From a virus: DNA of 64,000 nt. Position 1 is the first letter of the stretch. Every line of letters starts with the position of its first letter. The stretch covers positions 1-64,000 of the IMG/VR virus record IMGVR_UViG_3300042520_001558, one strand, 5' to 3'. This document shows positions 15,963 through 24,363 of this stretch, piece after piece. Under the pieces are notes generated by a model, which searched no databases, was not told the DNA's origin, and saw only the letters and a list, made by a program, of their open reading frames with translations. A program made the position numbers and the translations under genes.

Positions 15963-17181
15963 AATCGGTTTTACTCATTTAGGAAAGTCTAAGAAATTTG
16001 AACGTGACATTTCTTCAGTCGATAATGACTTTCAGACTCTTATTATCAACATAGCAAGAAATAATCCTGACGATATGTTCTATGCGTTACAGTGTAGAGG
16101 GGATGCATCTAACAAACGGTTGTTTCCAAATCAAAATGTTACGTTTATTCCGTCATCAAAGAATGATGATAACTTTATTGATAATGACCCTGGTTTGGAT
16201 TTACTTATTCTCTATACTGGTATTTCGGCTCCTGGTGTCAATATCAACAATATGACTGTTGATAAGAATGACCCGACTAAAAGACAGCAGGTCAAGTTTC
16301 AAATGGTTGCAAGATATTGCTCGCCATTATTGAAATGGATAAATCATTCTAAAGTCAAATACATTGCTTTTTCTAATGACCCACGAAATTGTGAGTTACG
16401 TGTTTTAGATTTACATCATAGACCAATGAGACACTTTTCTCAATCTACTTGGGAAGTTGAATTGCCAAAAATGATTTCATATGATGATAGAACTAAAATA
16501 CTTTTTACAAGTAAGGTTGAGTATTGGCCAATTGAGCAAATCAAACTTTGTGACATAAAAACAGACCATCGAGATTCTTTAGAAAAAACAACTTTATTTG
16601 GATTGATTTGTAATGAAGGTTCTGAAGAATACGAAAGACAGGGTGTCAATCAACGTTGGCCTATTCTAAAAGATTGGATTCTTAATTCTTCTAATCAAGA
16701 TATTGAAATCTATGGTAAGTGGAATCAGAAGTATTTAGACCAAGATTCCCGAATGAAAGGAAGCATTCCTTTTCTAGAACTACAAGAAAGAATCAAACAT
16801 TGGAAGTATTCGGTTTGTATTCCAATCAAAGATGGCTGGGTTACAGGTAAATACTGCGAGTTGATTCAACATAAGATTGTTCCGTTTCTTTATCCTGGAT
16901 ATGATTCACAACGTTTAGTCAATTTCCCTGAAATACTTCGTCTCGAAAAACCAGAAGATTTATGGGAACGAATTGAGTTCTTTGAAGAATTCCCTGAAGA
17001 ATACGATATCTTATGGAAAGAACTTGATGAGCTAGTTTTGAATGACGATGTTATCACTGGTAAAAATATCAATGAATTTGTTTATTCATTTCTTACCGAT
17101 GATTATGTGTTCAAATATACTCCGCCCAAATACTACAATTGGACGGATTACTTTGATTCGCATGTATTAAGGTTTGATTAA
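15955..17181 (+). CDS. DNA beta-glucosyltransferase-like protein (T4 BGT family)
   Basis: A 408-residue GT-B type protein. VEYWPIEQIKL near residue 185 mirrors FEYFPIEQYKI in T4 BGT. Then follow IEIYGKWNQKY (compare IEFFGNAREKQF), MKGSIPFLELQERI (compare FTGKIPMNMV) and a final GKYCELIQHKIVPFL (compare LRVWETMASDAVML). T4 BGT moves glucose from UDP-glucose to hydroxymethylcytosine in DNA; the dCMP hydroxymethylase at 61699 makes this substrate plausible. These comparisons are from memory of the T4 protein, so a different sugar or acceptor is possible. Confidence 0.7.
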   Translation: MYKIGFTHLGKSKKFERDISSVDNDFQTLIINIARNNPDDMFYALQCRGDASNKRLFPNQNVTFIPSSKNDDNFIDNDPGLDLLILYTGISAPGVNINNMTVDKNDPTKRQQVKFQMVARYCSPLLKWINHSKVKYIAFSNDPRNCELRVLDLHHRPMRHFSQSTWEVELPKMISYDDRTKILFTSKVEYWPIEQIKLCDIKTDHRDSLEKTTLFGLICNEGSEEYERQGVNQRWPILKDWILNSSNQDIEIYGKWNQKYLDQDSRMKGSIPFLELQERIKHWKYSVCIPIKDGWVTGKYCELIQHKIVPFLYPGYDSQRLVNFPEILRLEKPEDLWERIEFFEEFPEEYDILWKELDELVLNDDVITGKNINEFVYSFLTDDYVFKYTPPKYYNWTDYFDSHVLRFD

Positions 17182-17612
17182 GAAATTCGTTTTAGATGAA
17201 TCTCAATACCTTCTGATATCGGTAAGACTCGTTTTCTTTTTACTTTAGTTTTATGATGGTCGGGATAATAAAAAACTCGACCAACGACTCGAGCTATATT
17301 ATTGATTGAGAATGTTTTATAGAAGGGGATTGCAACATTTGATAATCCCCTTTTAGCTAATTGCATACTAAACTGATATTTTGCAGAAGCATCATAATAC
17401 CAAAAGATAGCTTCAGAAACTAACTCTTGTGGCGAGATTCCCTGTTGAGGTATATTATTATCTAATACGAATGCTTTAACTTCAGTGTTAGTAATGTTAT
17501 CGATTATGCAAGTAAATTCTTGTCGATTATATTCAACCATTGATAATAAATGTAGATTATCAAGAGTTTCAAGATGGTCTATTATTAGAGGAGGAATTCG
17601 TTTCTTAGACAT
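17178..17612 (-). CDS. Unknown protein, lone minus-strand gene of the left half
   Basis: A 144-residue protein read leftward, with AAGGAA upstream of ATG 17612. It ends in a basic tail (KTKVKRKRVLPISEGIEIHL) that could bind nucleic acid. It overlaps the end of the glucosyltransferase gene tail-to-tail by four bases and is divergent from the gene at 17738. Function unknown. Confidence 0.6.
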   Translation of the reverse strand: MSKKRIPPLIIDHLETLDNLHLLSMVEYNRQEFTCIIDNITNTEVKAFVLDNNIPQQGISPQELVSEAIFWYYDASAKYQFSMQLAKRGLSNVAIPFYKTFSINNIARVVGRVFYYPDHHKTKVKRKRVLPISEGIEIHLKRIS

Positions 17613-17662
17613 ATATTAGTATTTCCTTATTTCAAAATTGTGAAGTAGTTACTGATAACCTA

Positions 17663-17691
17663 TTTACATTAGTTAGAAAATAATGTATAAT
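17663..17691 (+). promoter_or_regulatory. Promoter TTTACA-17-TATAAT
   Basis: TTTACA 17663-17668, 17 bases, TATAAT 17686-17691 in the divergent spacer 17613-17737. A GTTACTGATAAC quasi-palindrome lies directly upstream. It serves the gene at 17738. Confidence 0.65.
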
Positions 17692-17737
17692 TTATAATCT
17701 AAATAGGTTATTCTTAACTTCAAAAGGAAACGTGTGT

Positions 17738-18205
17738 ATGAGCGATACAAAAATCATGGAAAGCCCATCTTATGGTGAAGCAGTTTGGAGAAAGCTTGGT
17801 GTCATGAGTGTTATGACATTTGATGCCGGTAATAAAGAAGAATTTGATGCATGGGAAGAGGCTCATCCTAAACATAACTTCGATTCAATGCAAGTCGTTA
17901 GAACAGATATCAATGGCATCTTTGAAGTATGGGTTCCATTGAAACGTGATAATAAAGAATGGGAATATAAAGGAAGAACTGTCTTATATCAAAGTATCAA
18001 GAAGGGCGATTATCCGGGTTCAGTATCAGATGCTCAACTTATCAAATGGTTCAAAAAAGCTGAACAATTTATGATTGAAGTGAACGATGACATCATTGAT
18101 GCAGCTTACGATGAAGTAGAAAAACAACAACATATCAAAGAAGCATCAAAATCTTCAAAACCTATTACTACTAAACAATACCCTGCTAAGAAAGGATCAA
18201 AATAA
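17738..18205 (+). CDS. Unknown protein (155 aa)
   Basis: Start ATG 17738 with AAAAGGAAA upstream; GTG 17732 is less likely. The protein is acidic in its first part (FDAGNKEEFDAWEEAHPKH) and lysine-rich at the end. It directly precedes the acireductone dioxygenase-like gene with no gap and shares its promoter. Not recognised. Confidence 0.68.
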   Translation: MSDTKIMESPSYGEAVWRKLGVMSVMTFDAGNKEEFDAWEEAHPKHNFDSMQVVRTDINGIFEVWVPLKRDNKEWEYKGRTVLYQSIKKGDYPGSVSDAQLIKWFKKAEQFMIEVNDDIIDAAYDEVEKQQHIKEASKSSKPITTKQYPAKKGSK

Positions 18206-18682
18206 ATGGCTATCATCTATTCTCTTGACATCAATTCGCTAAAACTATTACACTTTACTTCAACTGACCTTGATGATTTAGACCACCCAAAAATGAAAGT
18301 ATCTCATTGTGCTTCTTTATCTAAGTTCCAATTAGATGAACTTGCCAAAGACTATCCATTCAGTGATACCTATCATACTAAAGGTCATGAAATCTATTCT
18401 GACATTCATCGTCATGATGATAAAGAAGCAAGACTTATCATCAAAGGAGAGTGTATGTTCTACATACCAGTAGAACACGAGCTGATTGTCATCTTAGCTT
18501 TCGCTGGTGATTTGATAAAGATCGAGCCAAACGTCGACCATTGGTTTGCGACTGAAGGTGAATTGATGGCAGTTCGTTTCTTTTCTGATGAGCATGGGCA
18601 TGTAGCGTTGAAGCCAAGTGTAAACAGAGCTGCAGTAAAAGCTCATCATCATTTTGAAAAAGGTTTTAACATTTCTTTTTGA
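18206..18682 (+). CDS. Acireductone dioxygenase-like cupin (MtnD/ARD family)
   Basis: A 158-residue cupin. IHRHDDKEARLIIKGECMFY around residues 72-91 carries the HxHxxxE metal motif, and GDLIKIEPNVDHWF (about 108-121) supplies the fourth histidine, followed by VRFFSDEHG. This is the ARD pattern; ARD oxidises the acireductone intermediate of methionine salvage. The protein is slightly shorter than typical ARD and no other salvage enzyme is in the window, so a different substrate is possible. Confidence 0.78.
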   Translation: MAIIYSLDINSLKLLHFTSTDLDDLDHPKMKVSHCASLSKFQLDELAKDYPFSDTYHTKGHEIYSDIHRHDDKEARLIIKGECMFYIPVEHELIVILAFAGDLIKIEPNVDHWFATEGELMAVRFFSDEHGHVALKPSVNRAAVKAHHHFEKGFNISF

Positions 18683-18694
18683 TTGTGTTATAAT
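18666..18694 (+). promoter_or_regulatory. Promoter TTAACA-17-TATAAT before ligA
   Basis: TTAACA 18666-18671, 17 bases, TATAAT 18689-18694 with TGTG just upstream of the -10. It overlaps the end of the ARD-like gene and serves the DNA ligase gene. Confidence 0.55.
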
Positions 18695-18725
18695 AGACCT
18701 ATAATCTAATAAAGAGGAACTAAAG

Positions 18726-20618
18726 ATGGAAAGTTATGAAATGTTGATTGGCCATAAAGAAGACTTGGACGAAGTACGTCTTATTCAAGTTCTTCTAGAA
18801 CTGGATGATGCATACTTCAACGGTGAAGAGCTTGTTGATGATGACAAGTACGACGAACTGAAACGTTATGCTGAAATCACTTTTCCTGATAATGGGTACT
18901 TCAAAGCAGTTGGTTCTACAGTACGTGGAGCTGAAATCAAACATGCTAATCCTGTTGGTGGTTTGAACCAAATCCACGAAGGCGAACTTCAAAAATCCTG
19001 GTTAACTAAACATCGTAAAAAACAACATGTAGTATCTGAAAAACTCGATGGTGCATCGGCTACACTTACATATGTTGGAGGTAAATTACGTTGTGCTGCT
19101 ACTCGTGGTGATGGTGTCTATGGTAAAGACATCACCCGTCATGTATTGAACATTCCTAACATTCCAAAAGAAATCAGTTCAAATGACGTATTTGACATTC
19201 GTGGCGAGCTTATCATTCGTAAACTGAACTTTGAAGCAATCAAATTTGTACTGCTCAAAACAAAAGGTCGTGAATACAAAAATCTTCGCAATACTGTCAA
19301 TGGTTTGTTGAATGCTAAAGATATCCCTGACCAAGCATACTGCTTCATCGAGTTTGTCGCATACGATATTTCCGGTTCTAAAACAGACAAAACTGCTCAG
19401 TTTGATAGACTTGATGAATTTGGTTTCCAAACACCAAAATACATGTATACGACGACTATTGTCGAAGAAATACTAACTAACATTCTAAATCGCTTTCGTG
19501 AAGTTAGCTACTTTGAAATTGATGGTGTTGTTGGTGAACTTGATGCGTACGAAGACCGCAAAGACTTGTTCCCAACGTTATCAGACCCAAATCCAAATTA
19601 TGCATTCAAATGGAAAGTTGGTGCTGATGATAACTTAGCAATTGGACATGTCACTGGAGTCGAATGGAATATCTCTAAGCATGACCTGGCAAAACCTGTC
19701 GTATTGATTGAACCTGTTGATATCAATGGTATCACTGTGAAACGTTTGTCTGGCTTCAATGCAGCATTCATCTTCAATTCAGGTATTGGCCCGGGTGCTC
19801 AGGTCAAATTCACTCGCTCTGGTGATGTGATTCCTCACATCCTTGAAACGGTTGTCAGAGTAGAACCTCAAATGCCAGACATGGAGTGGGAATGGAACGA
19901 AACTGAAGTAGATGCGATTGTCATTGCTTCAACACCTGAAGCTCATCTACGTCGATTGACATACTTCTTTGCGACATTGAAAGTAGACAACTTGAAAGAA
20001 GCTTCATTGTCAAAGTTCATTGAAGCTGGTATCACTGACATCCAAGACATCATTGACACTCCGATTGAAGCTTGGGTTGAACTGCTTGGAAAGAACGGCG
20101 AGAAAGCATATAACAGTTTACATTCACGGTTGAATAGTGTAGAATTAGCTACATTGATGGGTGCATGGCCCTACTTTGGTAGAGGTTTTGGAACTCGCAA
20201 ATCAAGAGCATTATTGTTAGGTGTTGTTGATTGGGCCGTTTGCACGATTGAAGAAATTGTCTTAGTAGAAGGTTTTAGTGTTAAGACTGCAGTGGTGTTC
20301 TTGAAAGGTCGTGAAAAGTTCAAATCTTTCAAAGAGTGGTTATTAGCTGCTCTGAATATTGATGTTATCATGCCATCAACCACTCAAATTGAAGGACGAT
20401 TGACCGGTCAAAGTTTCGCTTTTACTGGGGTTCGATTGAAAGATGCAGAAGCTCAACTGGAAAAGTTGGGTGCTATCATTCATGATGGTGTCAAAAAAGG
20501 TACAACGTATTTAGTTGCAAAAGACCCTAATGCTTCAAGCAACAAGTTAGAAAAAGCTAGAAGTCAAGGAACAAAAGTTATTGGAATTGATGAACTACAA
20601 CAAATTATTGAGGAGTAA
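18726..20618 (+). CDS. ligA: NAD+-dependent DNA ligase (LigA)
   Basis: A 630-residue ligase sealing nicks with NAD+. The Ia domain (YDELKRYAEITFP) is at the N-terminus, the adenylation motif EKLDGASATL near residue 105, then TRGDG, the OB region (GPGAQVKFTRSGDVIPHI near 355), helix-hairpin-helix segments and a C-terminal BRCT domain (from ~550, FTGVRLKDAEAQLEKLG). The four cysteines of the usual zinc finger between OB and HhH are absent. T4 itself uses an ATP-dependent enzyme, so this differs from the type phage and links replication to the NAD+ genes at 2.9-6.1 kb. Confidence 0.95.
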   Translation: MESYEMLIGHKEDLDEVRLIQVLLELDDAYFNGEELVDDDKYDELKRYAEITFPDNGYFKAVGSTVRGAEIKHANPVGGLNQIHEGELQKSWLTKHRKKQHVVSEKLDGASATLTYVGGKLRCAATRGDGVYGKDITRHVLNIPNIPKEISSNDVFDIRGELIIRKLNFEAIKFVLLKTKGREYKNLRNTVNGLLNAKDIPDQAYCFIEFVAYDISGSKTDKTAQFDRLDEFGFQTPKYMYTTTIVEEILTNILNRFREVSYFEIDGVVGELDAYEDRKDLFPTLSDPNPNYAFKWKVGADDNLAIGHVTGVEWNISKHDLAKPVVLIEPVDINGITVKRLSGFNAAFIFNSGIGPGAQVKFTRSGDVIPHILETVVRVEPQMPDMEWEWNETEVDAIVIASTPEAHLRRLTYFFATLKVDNLKEASLSKFIEAGITDIQDIIDTPIEAWVELLGKNGEKAYNSLHSRLNSVELATLMGAWPYFGRGFGTRKSRALLLGVVDWAVCTIEEIVLVEGFSVKTAVVFLKGREKFKSFKEWLLAALNIDVIMPSTTQIEGRLTGQSFAFTGVRLKDAEAQLEKLGAIIHDGVKKGTTYLVAKDPNASSNKLEKARSQGTKVIGIDELQQIIEE

Positions 20619-20623
20619 GAAAG

Positions 20624-21064
20624 ATGAGATTTTATGCACTGACCAATATGTACCTGTCCAGTATTCAAAACGGTATTCAACCATTGCATGTTCTTGGCGA
20701 AATGTTTACTAAGTACACTGTAGAAAGTCCGCAAAAATCAGCTCTGTTTGATTGGGCAGAAAATCACAAGACTGTCATTGTACTGAATGGTGGTACTACT
20801 GACGATTTGATGTATGCTGGTGAAATCATTGCTCAAAGTGGAATGCCTTATGCTTCGTTCTATGAACCTGGAATTAGCAATGCTTTGACAAGTATTGGTG
20901 TTATTGTTCCCGAATTGTGTTATAATAACAAAGTAGACGATGTATCAATTCCAATTCAATCTATCTTTGACTACATCGCCAGAAAATCTATCATTGAAAA
21001 CGAATTTACCGAAGAAGAACTTGCACTGATGGAACTTCTTCAATCTTTGCCACTTGCTAAATAG
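20624..21064 (+). CDS. PTH2-like (peptidyl-tRNA hydrolase II fold) protein
   Basis: A 146-residue protein with GAGGAGTAAGA upstream. FYALTNMYLSSIQNGIQPLH resembles the phage PTH2 opening, in which an LSPxQQAVQAxHA segment sits in the same place; KTVIVLNG and then GMPYASFYEPGISNALTSIG match the strand-helix-strand region of that fold. PTH2 releases peptides from tRNA, but the normally conserved lysine and histidine are not clear here. Assignment is tentative. Confidence 0.45.
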   Translation: MRFYALTNMYLSSIQNGIQPLHVLGEMFTKYTVESPQKSALFDWAENHKTVIVLNGGTTDDLMYAGEIIAQSGMPYASFYEPGISNALTSIGVIVPELCYNNKVDDVSIPIQSIFDYIARKSIIENEFTEEELALMELLQSLPLAK

Positions 21065-21077
21065 GAAGTAACATAAG

Positions 21078-21281
21078 ATGATTGAACAAATGACCGAAGA
21101 AGCAAACAACATATACAATAGCTTAGTTATTGATGTATTCAAAAAGCTAAAAGTATTACCTATTGAACAGCAAGCTTTAGTGCTCCAAACACTTTTCAAT
21201 AAAGTTGAAAAAGAATTTAGGGTTGCGGCTGAAGGTGCTTACCAAACACTGGAGAGAGTTTCAAAAAATGAAAATCAATAA
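21078..21281 (+). CDS. Small helical unknown protein (67 aa)
   Basis: A 67-residue protein, MIEQMTEEANNIYNSLVIDV onward, all helical and probably a coiled coil. AGGAAGTAAC lies upstream. Its 3' end overlaps the phosphoesterase gene by 14 bases. Function unknown. Confidence 0.6.
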   Translation: MIEQMTEEANNIYNSLVIDVFKKLKVLPIEQQALVLQTLFNKVEKEFRVAAEGAYQTLERVSKNENQ

Positions 21282-22128
21282 AACTATTACTCATTTTCGA
21301 CTGATGTCTGATTTGCATGTCGAATTTACTGAGTATCTTGATGTTGTAGAACTGAATGAAGACCATACTTCCCTGCTGATTTTGGCCGGTGATTTTCATG
21401 TCGGTTCGAAAGGTGTCATTTATCTTGAACAACTTGCAAAACAGTTTAGTCATATCATTTATGTTCTAGGAAACCACGAGCATTACAAACAAAACATTGA
21501 ATATACTCAATCAAAAATAGAAGATGAATTGAAAACCATCTTCTTTGGACGTGAATGCAATATCACTGTTGTCGGCGATATCCCTGAACTAATCGAGTTT
21601 GATAACTTGCGAGTATTGGCTGGAACATTATGGACTGATATGAATGGTTCTGACCCGCTAACAAAAATGCAAGTAGCAGACTATTTGAATGATTATCATA
21701 TCATCAGAAATGGCACACGCAAGCTCATTCCAGATGATACAATAGCTACATTCCATCAAACAGTTGAAAAGTTTGGTCAGTGGTTATCAGTACCATTTGA
21801 ACAAGGTCCTACCGTAGTTGTAACGCATCACTTACCATCTCAAGGTGCAGTTGACCCAAGATATCAATCTGAAGATAATTACAGATTGAATGGTGGGTAT
21901 CGTTCAGACTTGGATGACTTCATTCATAGACATCAACCAAACTATTGGTGTTTTGGACATTCTCATTCAACTACTGATAAATTACTTGGTGAATCAAGAT
22001 TGATTAGTAATCCGCGTGGATATCCTAGTCGTAATAAAACGAAATTCAAAATGACTGATGAATTGATTGATACTGAAGATTTTGAAAACCCAACTTTTGA
22101 CCCGTTATTTCGTATAGCGGTTGTTTGA
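21268..22128 (+). CDS. Calcineurin-like metallophosphoesterase
   Basis: From ATG 21268 (GGAGAGAG upstream), 286 residues. Motifs in order: LMSDLHVEF, LAGDFHVG, YVLGNHEHY, VVTHHLPS and FGHSHSTTD. These supply the two-metal site of calcineurin-like phosphoesterases, which cleave phosphate mono- or diesters. Substrate unknown; it is not close to the Mre11/gp47 nuclease in length or tail. Confidence 0.88.
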   Translation: MKINKTITHFRLMSDLHVEFTEYLDVVELNEDHTSLLILAGDFHVGSKGVIYLEQLAKQFSHIIYVLGNHEHYKQNIEYTQSKIEDELKTIFFGRECNITVVGDIPELIEFDNLRVLAGTLWTDMNGSDPLTKMQVADYLNDYHIIRNGTRKLIPDDTIATFHQTVEKFGQWLSVPFEQGPTVVVTHHLPSQGAVDPRYQSEDNYRLNGGYRSDLDDFIHRHQPNYWCFGHSHSTTDKLLGESRLISNPRGYPSRNKTKFKMTDELIDTEDFENPTFDPLFRIAVV

Positions 22129-22199
22129 AGTATGCAATAAAAACAGCTGAATAACGCTGATACATAAACCCTAAAATTATATCTTACGGAGAAGTAAAG

Positions 22200-22463
22200 A
22201 TGAGTGAAAATTACGAACAATCTTTTTATGCAGTTTTGAACCAAGACACTGGTGAATACTTTGCTGGATTCAATCCTGAAGCAGGTAAAGCCGAAACTTC
22301 AACATCACCAATGGGTGCTAAACTGTTTAGCAACAAACATGATGTGAAACTGCGTCCAAATGAATCTTTGGTGGAAGTGACAGTATCGTTGAATAAAGAC
22401 AATACTCAAATTTCTGAACCATTCCGCCCAAGACGTCGCGAAAAGAAAGTTATAACGAAATAA
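22200..22463 (+). CDS. Unknown small protein (87 aa)
   Basis: An 87-residue protein with CGGAGAAG upstream of ATG 22200. The sequence is polar with a basic end (PRRREKKVITK). It is followed by the hairpin at 22495. Not recognised. Confidence 0.62.
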   Translation: MSENYEQSFYAVLNQDTGEYFAGFNPEAGKAETSTSPMGAKLFSNKHDVKLRPNESLVEVTVSLNKDNTQISEPFRPRRREKKVITK

Positions 22464-22494
22464 ATGCTTCAAAGCTAGTTCCATAGATAATAGT

Positions 22495-22523
22495 ATGGAG
22501 AGGGGATTATTCTCCCTCTCCAT
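22495..22523 (+). terminator. Hairpin terminator-like element
   Basis: A ten-base perfect stem ATGGAGAGGG (22495-22504) and CCCTCTCCAT (22514-22523) with a nine-base loop, 31 bases after a stop codon. There is no U run, so it may be a processing or stability hairpin. A closely similar ATGGAGAG hairpin ends the long fibre gene at 56164. Confidence 0.55.
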
Positions 22524-22558
22524 TACTAATATGAACTTTATATGGAGATTGTACTGTT

Positions 22559-22753
22559 ATGGTTTTTGAACGTATTGAAGCTAATACCCTTTATGATTTA
22601 TCTGTCAAAATAGATGATTACCTTCGCCAATACGACCCGCGATTGTTTGATACAGATATTGCCGAACTAAAACAAGACAAACGAACTAATGAATGGTTCA
22701 CAACAATTACACGACATGGAGAGTTACTAAATGAAGCTAAACGAATTGTTTGA
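22559..22753 (+). CDS. Unknown small protein (64 aa)
   Basis: A 64-residue hydrophilic protein, MVFERIEANTLYDLSVKIDD onward. TATGGAGA lies upstream. It overlaps the next gene by 23 bases. No recognised motif. Confidence 0.6.
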   Translation: MVFERIEANTLYDLSVKIDDYLRQYDPRLFDTDIAELKQDKRTNEWFTTITRHGELLNEAKRIV

Positions 22754-23072
22754 TGTTAGTGGTAAATCACTAACACTAAAAGATGTCAAAAATACTGAAG
22801 GTTTAGCAAAAAAACTTCATACCTCAGTAGAAGAACTCAAGAAATATTCTAATCAAGAATTGCTAACAATATTGCAAAATATTGGTTATCATGATTTTGA
22901 AGATAATAATCAATTTGATAAGAAAGAGCTTGAACTTGGTATAAAAATAGAACGAGAGCATACTAATAGTGATTTAGTTGCGCGACTTATTGCACTTGAT
23001 CACCTTTCAGAAATGCCCGATTACTATACTCACTTAGAAAAGATGGAGAAAGATGCAACTTCAAAAAGGTGA
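22731..23072 (+). CDS. DUF5661-like protein
   Basis: A 113-residue protein. Its second half has KKELELGIKIEREHT then LIALDHLSEMPDYYTHLEKM, the pattern I associate with DUF5661 proteins (a Glu-His and an IAxDHLxExPDYYxxL motif) common in large phages and bacteria. The family has no known activity. It overlaps both neighbours. Confidence 0.65.
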   Translation: MKLNELFDVSGKSLTLKDVKNTEGLAKKLHTSVEELKKYSNQELLTILQNIGYHDFEDNNQFDKKELELGIKIEREHTNSDLVARLIALDHLSEMPDYYTHLEKMEKDATSKR

Positions 23073-23286
23073 TACCGTATATGCTAAAGAAGAAATCATT
23101 ATGCCAGCTGATAATGATGCTGGACATCCTGCATTTGTTCTTGCAAGAAAAGATGAAGAATTGATTGTAGTCGAAATAAAACAAATGCCAGAAATAAGCG
23201 AATGGCCGTATAGAGTATTGAATACTCTAAATGAAACTTTTTGGACCAATAAATCTGAGGTAGAAAAACGTGGTGAAAATCAATAA
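23053..23286 (+). CDS. Unknown small protein (77 aa)
   Basis: A 77-residue protein with AGATGGAGAAAG before ATG 23053. It opens MQLQKGDTVYAKEEI and has an alternating beta pattern like a small SH3-type barrel. It overlaps genes on both sides. Function unknown. Confidence 0.58.
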   Translation: MQLQKGDTVYAKEEIIMPADNDAGHPAFVLARKDEELIVVEIKQMPEISEWPYRVLNTLNETFWTNKSEVEKRGENQ

Positions 23287-23617
23287 GAAAGATATTCTAA
23301 TGAAAAATGTTTATGCATATCATAATGGTCCGATGTTATTTTCTGCTACATACAAAGGTCATGATTATTTGCTGCTTCCATTAGACCCAATGGTTTCTGA
23401 AGGTCGTTATCTTGTGTGTTACAACGAAATGTTTTCTGTTGATACTATTCATGACAGTTCTGAAGAAGCTGTTCATATGTTCATAAAGACGAGTTCTTTA
23501 TGGATTACTGAATACGATGAAAGTAATAAAGTCAAAGCATATCCTGTCAAATTTGAAGACCTTCCATCTGATTGTCTTCCACTATGGCCATTCATCACTG
23601 GTGTCAAAACCCAATGA
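23270..23617 (+). CDS. Unknown protein (115 aa), GTG start
   Basis: GTG 23270 is chosen because GAGG (23257-23260) lies nine bases upstream; ATG 23300 is the alternative. The protein is rich in aromatic and beta residues (YLLLPLDP, RYLVCYNEMF). It overlaps the next gene by ATGA. Not recognised. Confidence 0.58.
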   Translation: MVKINKKDILMKNVYAYHNGPMLFSATYKGHDYLLLPLDPMVSEGRYLVCYNEMFSVDTIHDSSEEAVHMFIKTSSLWITEYDESNKVKAYPVKFEDLPSDCLPLWPFITGVKTQ

Positions 23618-24288
23618 GCAATTCAACACCTCCTCCATCAGACAAAATTGTCAATTTAGAAGAGTTCAGAGCAATTGCTCACGCTGAAGAAGTTTCAGGT
23701 CTAAGTCGTAATACTTCACTATTCATTCAAGCAATGATTGAAGCATTTGCTCAATCAGCAGTTATTCATAATGGCTTTGTTGTAAAATCCGGTGAAAGAG
23801 CTCTAAAAGGTTTAGAGCCGCATCCGTGTTTCAATGCGGTTTGCTCTTCACATAGCACTGAACCAACACGTCATAACTTCTGTAAGCAACAGTCTAATTG
23901 TTGGGGATGTTCATTTCAAATGACTTCACCTCCACCATCTGAACTGAACTATGATGAGTATATGCCAAATCATCAAGAAGCTTTAGACTTACTTGAAGCT
24001 AACGGTTTGCTCAATGGCCCAATACAAGAGTCAATTGATGCTGCTCAAAAGTATTATCTTGACAAACCTAAAAACTTCAATGAACGAATGGAAACTGAAG
24101 TCAATGGATTGCCGATGTGGAAAATTGAACGTTGTATAAAGAATGCTTTTGACGAAATCATCACTGATGAACATGTCGAAGAAAAGCAACGTGAAATCCT
24201 CTACTATTGGGATACTATCATTTCCCGTATCGCTCTAACAGAAATTGAAAAAGCTTTAGGTATTTTTCCAAATATCAAACTCCGCTAA
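23614..24288 (+). CDS. Unknown protein (224 aa) with Cys-rich centre
   Basis: From ATG 23614, overlapping the previous stop. Residues ~72-105 contain six cysteines with histidines (HPCFNAVCSSHS, HNFCKQQSNCWGC), suggesting a metal-binding module. The flanks are helical and acidic. No family recognised. Confidence 0.65.
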   Translation: MSNSTPPPSDKIVNLEEFRAIAHAEEVSGLSRNTSLFIQAMIEAFAQSAVIHNGFVVKSGERALKGLEPHPCFNAVCSSHSTEPTRHNFCKQQSNCWGCSFQMTSPPPSELNYDEYMPNHQEALDLLEANGLLNGPIQESIDAAQKYYLDKPKNFNERMETEVNGLPMWKIERCIKNAFDEIITDEHVEEKQREILYYWDTIISRIALTEIEKALGIFPNIKLR

Positions 24289-24320
24289 CTTTGTAATAAT
24301 ATTGTAACATTGACCTGATA

Positions 24321-24360
24321 TAGTAATCCTTTCTAACTTTACTGTAAAAGAGGATTACTA
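24321..24360 (+). promoter_or_regulatory. Leader hairpin covering the porin ribosome site
   Basis: TAGTAATCCT (24321-24330) pairs with AGGATTACTA (24351-24360): a ten-base perfect inverted repeat with a 20-base loop. The right arm contains the AGGA ribosome site of the porin, whose ATG is at 24364. An extended -10-like TGATATAGT lies at 24317-24324, so the repeat could also act at the DNA level. Confidence 0.5.
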
Positions 24361-24363
24361 TAC

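Noticed and set aside
17324-17353. GGGGATT/AATCCCC hairpin as a terminator
   Set aside because: It lies well inside the coding part of the minus-strand gene at 17178-17612.
20885-20926. TTGACA ... TATAAT inside the PTH2-like gene
   Set aside because: The spacer is 30 bases, too long for a promoter, although TGTGTTATAAT alone resembles the window's -10 signature.
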